Source: Planctomycetota bacterium (GTDB lineage: Bacteria > Planctomycetota > PLA2 > JAEUHO01). From it: DNA of 64,000 bases. This document shows positions 57,658-64,000 of the stretch, one piece after another. The translations under genes were made by a program, and so were the position numbers. The DNA is taken from the NCBI GenBank assembly GCA_020851795.1, contig JADZCA010000052.1:1-64000 (forward strand). Direction: 5' to 3'. The notes beneath the pieces are model-generated. The model was not told the DNA's origin, did no database searches, and was given only the letters and a program-made list of their open reading frames with translations. Each line of letters begins with the position of its first letter. Position 1 is the stretch's first letter.

Positions 57658-59481
57658 TCAGCGCACCCAGGAGGAGTAGGCCTCGGCGCAGGCGGTGCGC
57701 CACGACGCGAGGAAGCGCGGCGGCCCGATCGCCACCCAGTCGGGGAGGTCCACGAGGGTCCCGCCCGAGCCGTCCGCGTCGAGCCGCCAGATGCCCGCCG
57801 TCGGGAACTGGGCGTCCTGCGTGTCCGTCTGGATCCAGACGAGGATCGCGCCGTGCTGGCGCGACACGTCGAGCGCGCCCAGGTTCACGTTGACCGTGCG
57901 CAGCGTCGAGGCGTCGGCCGCGTCGAAGATCGCGACGAAGGTCGGCGCCGGGGGAGGGTTGATGAGATCGAACGGGCCGCCGCCGATGCGCGACTCGACC
58001 GAGAGCTCGGCCAGCACCGCGTTCCCGCCGGGATGGTAAGCGAGCTCGTTGACGGCGTAGACGAACCCGAGGTCCTGCTCGACGCGCGCGCCGCCGGCGA
58101 GGACGTCGCGCCCGAACAGGGTCGTCTGGGCCACTTCGCCCTGCGGCGTGACGGCGGCCGGGATGAGCTGCAGGACGAAGTTCGCCCGCACGTACGCGCA
58201 GCGCGCGGCGGAGAGGCTCGCGAGCGACGCGTCCGGCGCGAGCACGAACTCGAGGACGCTGCCGCCGGGCACGGAGTAGAGCACGCCGGCGTCGGTGCCG
58301 TCGGCGTCGATGCGGCGCACGACCCCGTCCACGGTCGGGTCCGGGTAGTAGAGGCCGGACGAGTCGGGCAACCAGCGCGGCGTCGGCGAGATCGAGCCCG
58401 CGGGCAGCACCGGGAGGTCCGACCCCACGATGGCGCCGGTGGACGACGCGATCACGTCCACCGAGTCGAACCCGTCGAAGTAGTGGTTCCAGCGCAGGAG
58501 CGTGCGCGTGCCGTCCGGGGAGACGCGCACGTCCACCAAGGCGGCGTCGAGCGGCCCGTCGCGCAGGTGCTCGTGCTCGGCGCCGCCGAGGGTCACGTCG
58601 GCGAAGACGTCGCGCGACGACTCCACGTCGAACTCGGCGTGCGCGTAGAAGGAGTGGTCGGCGTCGGGGAACCAGCCGAACAGCGGGTCGTACGGCTGCA
58701 GCGAGAGCGCGGAGTCGGGCTCCCAGAGCACGTCGCCCGTGGCGGTGTCCACCGTGCGGAGCAGCTGGCCGTCGAGCTGCAGATCGGACACGCGGAACTT
58801 CACGCGGTGCCCGTCCGGCGACGGGATGTAGAGCGTCGCGTACTGCGTGTTCGGGAGCGGCAGGAGCGTGGCGCCGCCGTCGCTCGACGCGAGCACGAGG
58901 CTCTCGGGCAGCGGGAGCTGAGGGATCGCCTGCGTCTGCAGGTTGGGGTCGGTCGCCTGGACGAGGAAGTCGAGCACGGGCCCCGTGCGCAGGCCGATCC
59001 CGATGTGACCGAGCTCGACGTAGACCGTGTCCTCGAAGCAGTGGGTGACGAGGTCCTGCACCGCGGTCTGCGAGACGTGGAGGAACCCGTTCGCGTCGTC
59101 CCAGACCAAGAGGACGAGGTCGGTCTCGTCCGCGCCGACCGGCAGGACCGAGGGGTCGTAGCAGTAGCGGACCTTCGCCGGCACCACGAGGTCCTGGCCC
59201 ACGGGCCCGATGCACATGAGGCCGGGCAGCTCGTCGATCGGACCGTCCTGCGGGTCGAGCGGCAGCGGGTCGGGCTGCGGCAGGATGCGCACCGCGACGT
59301 CGGCGGTCAGCGATCCCGGGAAGAGGACGAGGCGGACGTTGGTCACCTCGACCGTGCCGCCGTCCGGGCCGACGACGCCCTGGAAGATCGGGTCGACGTG
59401 GCTTCCGCCCGTGCCGCACGCGGCCAGCAGGGACAACGTGAGCAGGACGACGCCGCGGGCGGCGCCGGTTCCGATGCGCAT
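57658..59481 (-). CDS. Lipoprotein with ZU5-like and TolB-like beta-propeller parts
   Basis: 607 aa. Lipobox LLAACG (Cys about 22). Residues about 38-170 resemble a ZU5-type sandwich (GGTVEVTNVRLVLFPGSLTA, FGPVGQ-like IGPVGQDLVVPAKVRYCYDP). From about 200 onward, repeated strands such as PDGHRVKFRVSDLQL, WLPDSSGLYYPDPTVDG and IVWIQTDTQDAQFP read like a TolB-type six-bladed propeller reporting values. It may bind a ligand at the outer membrane. A TAGGAT box (59502-59507) and GGAGG precede the ATG. Confidence 0.65.
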   Translation of the reverse strand: MRIGTGAARGVVLLTLSLLAACGTGGSHVDPIFQGVVGPDGGTVEVTNVRLVLFPGSLTADVAVRILPQPDPLPLDPQDGPIDELPGLMCIGPVGQDLVVPAKVRYCYDPSVLPVGADETDLVLLVWDDANGFLHVSQTAVQDLVTHCFEDTVYVELGHIGIGLRTGPVLDFLVQATDPNLQTQAIPQLPLPESLVLASSDGGATLLPLPNTQYATLYIPSPDGHRVKFRVSDLQLDGQLLRTVDTATGDVLWEPDSALSLQPYDPLFGWFPDADHSFYAHAEFDVESSRDVFADVTLGGAEHEHLRDGPLDAALVDVRVSPDGTRTLLRWNHYFDGFDSVDVIASSTGAIVGSDLPVLPAGSISPTPRWLPDSSGLYYPDPTVDGVVRRIDADGTDAGVLYSVPGGSVLEFVLAPDASLASLSAARCAYVRANFVLQLIPAAVTPQGEVAQTTLFGRDVLAGGARVEQDLGFVYAVNELAYHPGGNAVLAELSVESRIGGGPFDLINPPPAPTFVAIFDAADASTLRTVNVNLGALDVSRQHGAILVWIQTDTQDAQFPTAGIWRLDADGSGGTLVDLPDWVAIGPPRFLASWRTACAEAYSSWVR

Positions 59482-59501
59482 GGGGGCCTCCGAATCCCCC
59501 C

Positions 59502-59507
59502 ATCCTA
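59502..59507 (-). promoter_or_regulatory. TAGGAT -10 box of the propeller lipoprotein gene
   Basis: About 20 nt upstream of the ATG. Confidence 0.45.
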
Positions 59508-59602
59508 CGGACCGGGGCCGGGACCGCCATGTCCCCGGGGTCGAACGGCGCCCCCGCGCCTCGGCGCGGGCCCGCGTTCGTCTCCGCGCGGGCGTCCCGA
59601 GC

Positions 59603-60124
59603 TCAGGCCCGCGGCGGGGTCGGCTCGTGCGAGGCGTCGGCGACGGGCCCCGCGAGCAGGTCGACGAGGTGCCCGAGCACGTCGGCCACGAACTCGAAGG
59701 CCTCGACCGCCCCCGCCGGGCGCCCGGGCAGGTTGAGGACGAGGGCGCGCCCGAGCGTCCCGGCGACGGCGCGGCTGCCGATCGCCTTGAGCGTCCTCTC
59801 GGCGCTCCGACGGCGGATCTCCTCCGGGAGCCCGGGCACCTCGCGCTCGATCACGTCCCGCGTCGCCTCGGGCGTGACGTCGCGCGGCGCGACGCCGGTG
59901 CCCCCGGTGGTGAGCACCAGGCCCCCCGCCGCCGCGGCGTCGCGGATCGCCTGGGCGAGCCGCGGCCGTTCGTCGGGGACGACGACCGTCGCCGCGAGAC
60001 GGAACCCCCGCGCCTCGAGCACCGGCGCCAAGAGGCCGGCGGTGGCGTCGGGCCGGGTCCCGGCCGCGGCCCGGTCCGAGACGACGATCAGGGTCGTGGG
60101 CACCGGGCGCGGGACGGGGCTCAT
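59603..60124 (-). CDS. Molybdopterin adenylyltransferase-type protein (MoaB/Mog)
   Basis: 173 aa. VLTTGGTGVAPRDVTPEATRDVIEREVPGLPEE is the diagnostic molybdopterin-binding motif (shown here over two stretches TTGGTGVAPRDVTPEA and RDVIEREVPGL), with LVLNLPGRPAGAVEAFEF at the end. It activates molybdopterin by adenylation before metal insertion. ATG overlaps the stop of eboE (ATGA). No other moa or moe gene is near; MoaB and Mog cannot be told apart here. Confidence 0.88.
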   Translation of the reverse strand: MSPVPRPVPTTLIVVSDRAAAGTRPDATAGLLAPVLEARGFRLAATVVVPDERPRLAQAIRDAAAAGGLVLTTGGTGVAPRDVTPEATRDVIEREVPGLPEEIRRRSAERTLKAIGSRAVAGTLGRALVLNLPGRPAGAVEAFEFVADVLGHLVDLLAGPVADASHEPTPPRA

Positions 60125-61326
60125 CGGTCCTCCATCGGCCGGACGCCCTCGGAGGCGAGCACGCCGAGCACCCACTCGAGCTCGCGCGCGAGCGACTCGA
60201 CGAGCGTCGGGGCGCGTACGGCGGCGGGGAGCGCGTCGAAGGTGTAGGTCTCGACCTCGAGGTGCGGCGTCGCGCGCGTGCGCACGACCTCGCGCAGGGC
60301 GGCCTCGAGGGCGGGGCGCGTGCTGCGCAGCGGCGGCACGAGGGTCTCCTGGTGCACCGGCACGTGGCAGTGGACCCGCCACGGCGCGGTCGCGGCCCAG
60401 CGCGCGGCGTCGCGGCCCCGGAGCACGTCGGGGAGGTCAGGAGCCCGCCGCAGCGACGCGCCGGAGCCGGCGACGACCTGGTGCAGCCACCGCGGTTCCT
60501 CGAAGCGTGCGAGCGCGTCCCGCCCCTCGGGGTCGGACGGATCCTCGAGCACGATCGCGCACGACGCCTGGAGCTTGACGAGGGGCACGCCCGCGGCGGC
60601 GAGCGCGCGCAACGAGGCGACGACGTCCTCGCCCTCGACGGCCTGGTGGCAGACGTCGAAGCAGACGCCGACGCGGGCCCGCGCGGCGTCGTCGTCGCCG
60701 AACCCGTCGGCGAGCGGCCCGGTCAGGAACGCGATCGCCTCCTCGGTGGTCTCGAGGTCGCAGCACGGCTCGGGCTCGAGGCCGAGCCGCACGCGGGCCC
60801 CGGTCTCGGCCTCGAGGTCGCACAGGCGCTTGCCGGTCTCGACGAGGTGCGCGACGGCGCGGGCGCGCGCGTCCCGGCCCTCGCGGGCCGACCGGAACGC
60901 GAGCGGCGAGGTGGAGAGCGACGCGTCGCGCCCGGGACCGACGAGCCCGGCGATGGCGCGCGCGAAGTCGAGCGTGTAGGCGACGCGGGCGGGCTCGGCC
61001 CAGCCGGGGCGGTAGACCGACGCCTTCGCGCCCACGTCGTGGAAGCCCCCCACGACGAACGCGTTGCCCGTGAACGGGAACAGGTCGGCGGCCTCGAGCG
61101 TGTCGGCGAGGAGCCGGCGCCGCGGGGCGTCGTCGACGAGGTCGGCGACGCCGTCGGCGTCGAGGCGGATCGCCAGCCCGAACGGGCCGTCGGTGCCGAG
61201 CCGCTCGCGCAGGGGCCCGACCGTGTCGCGCACCGCGGCCTCGAGCCCCTCGACGCTGCCGTCGCGGTGGACGTTCATCCCGTAGCCGAGCCAGAAGTCG
61301 GCGCCGTCGGGTCCCCGGAGTCGCAT
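60121..61326 (-). CDS. eboE: EboE-like TIM-barrel protein
   Basis: 401 aa. Matches the EboE pattern I know: NVHRDGSVEGLEAAVRDTVG near the start, FGLAIRLDADGVADLVDD, FPFTGNAFVVGGFHDVGAKA, YRPGWAEPARVAYTLDFARA, SLSTSPLAFRS, GLEPEPCCDLETTEEAIAF, VGVCFDVCHQAVEGED. EboE belongs to the ebo gene set linked to moving biosynthetic precursors across the inner membrane in cyanobacteria and others. None of eboA-D or eboF is nearby, and here it is coupled to a molybdopterin gene. TIM-barrel sugar-isomerase fold with likely metal ligands E, D, H. ATG 8 nt after a TAGGCT box. Confidence 0.8.
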   Translation of the reverse strand: MRLRGPDGADFWLGYGMNVHRDGSVEGLEAAVRDTVGPLRERLGTDGPFGLAIRLDADGVADLVDDAPRRRLLADTLEAADLFPFTGNAFVVGGFHDVGAKASVYRPGWAEPARVAYTLDFARAIAGLVGPGRDASLSTSPLAFRSAREGRDARARAVAHLVETGKRLCDLEAETGARVRLGLEPEPCCDLETTEEAIAFLTGPLADGFGDDDAARARVGVCFDVCHQAVEGEDVVASLRALAAAGVPLVKLQASCAIVLEDPSDPEGRDALARFEEPRWLHQVVAGSGASLRRAPDLPDVLRGRDAARWAATAPWRVHCHVPVHQETLVPPLRSTRPALEAALREVVRTRATPHLEVETYTFDALPAAVRAPTLVESLARELEWVLGVLASEGVRPMEDR

Positions 61327-61334
61327 GGCTGAGC

Positions 61335-61340
61335 AGCCTA
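61335..61340 (-). promoter_or_regulatory. TAGGCT -10 box of eboE
   Basis: 8 nt upstream of the ATG; no ribosome site. Confidence 0.5.
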
Positions 61341-61354
61341 CCGCGGCGGCGCGG

Positions 61355-62494
61355 TCAGCGTCGCAGCTCGAGGCCGAAGTAGCCCACGACGTCGGCGGTC
61401 GCCTGCTGGTCCACGAGGTTCTCCGTGAACCCGAGCTCGAGCGTCGCGCCGGGCCCCACGTCGATCTTCGCGCCGACGTTGAGGTACCAGTGGAAGCCCT
61501 TCCACCGTGCGACGTCGGACAGGAGCGAGGTCGCGTAGTCCGTCTCGACGATCAGGCTGAGGCCGTGCGACGGCCGCCACTCGAGCGCCCCGAACACGTG
61601 GGCGCGCCACGGCTCGTAGCGCATGCCGTCGTAGGACTCCTCGGACCACCACGTCCCGCCCGCACCCCAGAACGCGTCGAACGCGCGCCCGACCCGCCGG
61701 GCGCCGACGACCTGGGCGCCGGCCTCGACCCCGCCGGCGTCGAAGGGCTCGCCGCCGGTCGGGGCGGTCGCCCGCGCGACGAGGGCCCACGACGTGGCGT
61801 CGCGGCCGCCGTCGACGAAGCGCCACTTCGCGATCCCCTCGACGTTGCCCAACGCGAGCCCCTTGCGGTCGTCGGCCGAGAACGTCGAGCCGTCGTCGAG
61901 CGTGCCCTGGATACGGAAGCGGTCGGTGTCGAAGTCGGGCCGGTCGTTGTCGAGGGTGATGAAGGACGTCACCTCGTGGAACGTGTCGATGAGGTCGTCG
62001 AGGACGCCGCCGCCGCGCCACTGCAGCGGCACGCGCACGCCGAGGTCGAGGTCGGCTGTGACGCCGTGCGTCCACGTCACGTCGAACGTGCGCGTCTCGC
62101 CGTCGGCGAGCAGGTCCCGCACCGCCGGGGCCTCGCCGGGGGCGTCCTGCCGCCAGCCGAACGTGTTGCCCCACGCGAAGGCGAACCGCCAGGAGTCCAC
62201 GCCGCAGCCGAGCGTGTCGGGCGACACCGCCGGGAGCGTGAGGCGGGCGTGCGCGAGCAGGTACTGGTCGCGCACCTCGACGGGGCCGCGACGAGGCTCG
62301 TCGCAGGGGTCGCACGCGGCCGGCGGGCCGGCGACCCACGCGGCCGGCGGCGAGCACGGGGCCGCGGCGGGCGCGGCGGGCCCCGCGACGGTGGAGCCGA
62401 CGGGGCCCGGGCGGTACCGGACCGCGTCGTCGGCGTGCGCCGCGGACGCGAACAGCCACAGGAGCGACGAAACGACGTCGGGGGACCCGCGCAC
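61355..62494 (-). CDS. Outer-membrane beta-barrel of the DUF3187 type
   Basis: 379 aa. GTG start with GGAGG 8 nt upstream. Signal peptide ends in SAAHA. A Cys/Pro-rich linker (CSPPAAWVAGPPAACDPCDE) precedes the barrel. Alternating strands with aromatic girdle residues (FAFAWGNTFGWRQ, WRAHVFGALEWRPSHGL, FHWYLNVGAKIDVG) and the C-terminal aromatic strand VVGYFGLELRR support a barrel. Function unknown in the family. Its -10 box (TAGGTT, 62519-62524) overlaps that of the divergent gene. Confidence 0.75.
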   Translation of the reverse strand: MRGSPDVVSSLLWLFASAAHADDAVRYRPGPVGSTVAGPAAPAAAPCSPPAAWVAGPPAACDPCDEPRRGPVEVRDQYLLAHARLTLPAVSPDTLGCGVDSWRFAFAWGNTFGWRQDAPGEAPAVRDLLADGETRTFDVTWTHGVTADLDLGVRVPLQWRGGGVLDDLIDTFHEVTSFITLDNDRPDFDTDRFRIQGTLDDGSTFSADDRKGLALGNVEGIAKWRFVDGGRDATSWALVARATAPTGGEPFDAGGVEAGAQVVGARRVGRAFDAFWGAGGTWWSEESYDGMRYEPWRAHVFGALEWRPSHGLSLIVETDYATSLLSDVARWKGFHWYLNVGAKIDVGPGATLELGFTENLVDQQATADVVGYFGLELRR

Positions 62495-62518
62495 GACCGG
62501 CCTCCGGAACCCGGCGGC

Positions 62519-62528
62519 AACCTACCAT
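62519..62528. promoter_or_regulatory. Overlapping divergent -10 boxes
   Basis: TAGGTT on the minus strand (62519-62524) and TACCAT on the plus strand (62523-62528) overlap by two bases. The two start codons lie 24 nt to the left and 28 nt to the right. Confidence 0.45.
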
Positions 62529-62556
62529 GTCGCCCTCGTCCCCTCGGAGCGCCCCC

Positions 62557-62898
62557 GTGCCCGGACCGTTCGAGCGTCACGCCTTCGTCTGCCTCAACGA
62601 GCGCGCGGGCGGCGACCCGCGCGGCTGCTGCGCGGCGCGCGGCGCCGCCGCGGTGCTCGACGCGATGAAGGCGGGCGCGAAGGCGCGCGGCATCGCCGAC
62701 CGCGTGCGCGTGCAGAAGGCCGGCTGCCTCGACGCGTGCGCGCAGGGCGTCTCGGTCGTCGTCTACCCCGAGGGCGTGTGGTACGGCGGCGTCACGCTCG
62801 CCGACGTGGACGCGATCCTCGACGAGCACCTCGTGGGCGGCCGCCCCGTCGAGCGGCTCGTCGTCGCCCGCCAGGGCGGCGGCAAGCTCCCGCGCTGA
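62557..62898 (+). CDS. Thioredoxin-like [2Fe-2S] ferredoxin
   Basis: 113 aa from GTG 62557. HAFVCLNERAG opens the fold; Cys at 12, 24/25, 57 and 61 make the C-x(11-12)-C-x(31-32)-C-x3-C cluster site (AGCLDACAQG). VVVYPEGVWYGGVTLADVD is the typical closing strand. Electron carrier of the shethna-type/(2Fe-2S) family. An ATG 10 codons upstream lies inside the predicted -10 box, so the GTG with CGGAG ahead is preferred. Confidence 0.85.
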   Translation: MPGPFERHAFVCLNERAGGDPRGCCAARGAAAVLDAMKAGAKARGIADRVRVQKAGCLDACAQGVSVVVYPEGVWYGGVTLADVDAILDEHLVGGRPVERLVVARQGGGKLPR

Positions 62899-62929
62899 GC
62901 CGCGACCGCCGGCGCGGCGGCGCCGGCGC

Positions 62930-64000
62930 TCAGCTCCCGCGCGGCGCGGCGGCGCGGGGCGCCCCGTGCGCCGGGGGCGCGACGACGGCGGGCGCGCCGA
63001 CGCGGTCCGCGAGGCGGTCGGCGACGTCGTCGGCCGCGGCCGGCCGGCCGAACGCCTTCGCGCGCGCCGCCATCGCCCGCAGCTCGTCGGGGCGCGACAC
63101 GAGCCGCACGACGTGCCAGCGCACCTCCTCGGGCGTGGGCGCCGTGACGCCGGCGCCCGCGACGAGGATCGCGTCGGCGTTGCGCTCCTCCTGCCCCGCG
63201 ATCGAGTGCGAGACGACGAAGGGCCGCCCCATCGCGGCGGCCTCCGCGGTCGTGAGCCCGCCGCTCTTGCCGACGACGAGATCGGACACGGCCACGAGGT
63301 CGGGCACGTCGTCGCGGAAGCCGAGCGCGTGCAACGTCCCGCTCTCCGGCCGCGGGAGGTCGGCGAGCCGGCGGCGCAGGCGCTCGTTGCGCCCGCAGAC
63401 CGCGAGCACCTGCACGTCGGGGCGGTCGCGCCAGATCCCGAGGATCGACGCCGACACGGGGCCCGCGGCGAAGCCGCCCGACAGGAAGAGCACCGTCGGC
63501 CGTTGCGGGTCGAGCCCGAGGCGCGCGCGGACGGCGACCGGGTCGGGCTTGGCGCGGAACGACGCGTCGATCGGGATCCCGGTGACGTCGATGCGGTCGG
63601 TCGGGACGCCGAACCGGTACGAGAGGCGCGCCTTGACGAGGTCGGAGGCGACGTAGAAGCGCTCGACCTCGGGCTGCCACCAGATGCGGTGCACGTCGTG
63701 GTCGGTGATGACGACGTGGATCGGGACGCGCAGGCGACCGGTGCGGTACGCCCACCCGAACAGCTCGGGCGCGAGGAAGTGCGTCGCCACGACCACGTCG
63801 GGCTTCCACGCCGCGGCCTCGCGCAGGAAGCGCCGGCCCGCCCACAGCGTGAGCGCGTGGCCGACCGCCGTCGGGTTCGTCTCGTTGGTCTCGTAGAAGT
63901 GGCGCCACAGCATCGGGTGGCGGTCCACCATCCAGAGGTAGCCGTTGCGGTACGTCTTGGCGTACCACCGCGGCAGCCGGTCGAGGACGTCCACCTCGGC
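62930..64000 (-). CDS. MGDG-synthase-like glycosyltransferase (partial, N-terminus off the window)
   Basis: At least 356 codons; the start lies beyond the right edge. GT-B fold. N-terminal part WYAKTYRNGYLWMVDRHP and VVVATHFLAPELFGWAYR fits the MGDG_synth domain; the second half is a GT28-type nucleotide-sugar domain (VLFLSGGFAAGPVSASIL, VGKSGGLTTAEAAAMGRPFV). Such enzymes transfer a sugar to diacylglycerol or related lipids. The C-terminal tail is Ala/Pro-rich. Ends in TGA after PRGS. Confidence 0.85.
   Translation of the reverse strand, partial: AEVDVLDRLPRWYAKTYRNGYLWMVDRHPMLWRHFYETNETNPTAVGHALTLWAGRRFLREAAAWKPDVVVATHFLAPELFGWAYRTGRLRVPIHVVITDHDVHRIWWQPEVERFYVASDLVKARLSYRFGVPTDRIDVTGIPIDASFRAKPDPVAVRARLGLDPQRPTVLFLSGGFAAGPVSASILGIWRDRPDVQVLAVCGRNERLRRRLADLPRPESGTLHALGFRDDVPDLVAVSDLVVGKSGGLTTAEAAAMGRPFVVSHSIAGQEERNADAILVAGAGVTAPTPEEVRWHVVRLVSRPDELRAMAARAKAFGRPAAADDVADRLADRVGAPAVVAPPAHGAPRAAAPRGS

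Overview
The window is very GC-rich (roughly three quarters G+C by eye), densely coded Gram-negative chromosomal DNA. Outer-membrane and periplasmic genes (DUF3187 barrel, ExbD-like protein, lipoproteins, LpxH-like phosphatase), large secreted repeat proteins and many small operons read in both directions suggest a Planctomycetota-like or comparable deep-branching, aerobic heterotroph. That assignment is inference; no rRNA or other decisive marker is present. There is no prophage, insertion sequence or CRISPR array. Most genes are core or housekeeping-like.

Layout. 0-5 kb: a porin-like N-terminus, a secreted M28 peptidase with PDZ domain, a TPR/zinc-peptidase and a secreted unknown. 5-13 kb: histidine catabolism split into hutU-hutI and ftcD-HAD-fchA, with a VOC protein and an ExbD-like/membrane divergent pair between them; hutH is not here. 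13-25 kb: a short transcribed leader with a tiny ORF, a giant carboxypeptidase-regulatory repeat protein, an ABC exporter, selA, mutS and a glycosyltransferase. 25-30 kb: lipoprotein, second M28 peptidase, trmB and a LuxR-type regulator. 30.2-31.4 kb: the initiator tRNA followed by about 1 kb of duplicated, hairpin-rich non-coding DNA. 31-39 kb: degenerate trypsin-like protein, TrmB paralogue, an AhpD-like selenoprotein read through an in-frame UGA, a CLC chloride protein, an M2/M3 peptidase and a diguanylate cyclase. 39-49 kb: ABC-F factor, metzincin-like lipoprotein, IPT-repeat protein, arfB, pterin dehydratase, pseudouridine synthase, SDR, PqqB-like hydrolase and a CDF transporter. 49-64 kb: M1 aminopeptidase, LpxH-like phosphatase, fused isobutyryl-CoA mutase (IcmF), beta-propeller lipoprotein, moaB/mog, eboE, DUF3187 barrel, a thioredoxin-like ferredoxin and a truncated glycosyltransferase.

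How parts connect. SelA (18.5-19.9 kb) makes Sec-tRNA, and a gene that needs it lies 14 kb away: at 34125-34127 an in-frame TGA occupies the second position of an AhpD CxxC motif and is followed by a bacterial-type SECIS hairpin with a GGUC loop. HutU, HutI, FtcD and FchA form a continuous route from urocanate to glutamate plus methenyl-tetrahydrofolate.

Non-coding signals. A TANNNT box lies 6-9 nt upstream of about a dozen start codons that lack a Shine-Dalgarno, so many transcripts are probably leaderless. Several intergenic repeat families occur: a 55-nt hairpin fused to TAG stop codons, a roughly 143-bp dispersed repeat, and covarying hairpins downstream of the initiator tRNA. These, with the selenoprotein, are the most unusual content.
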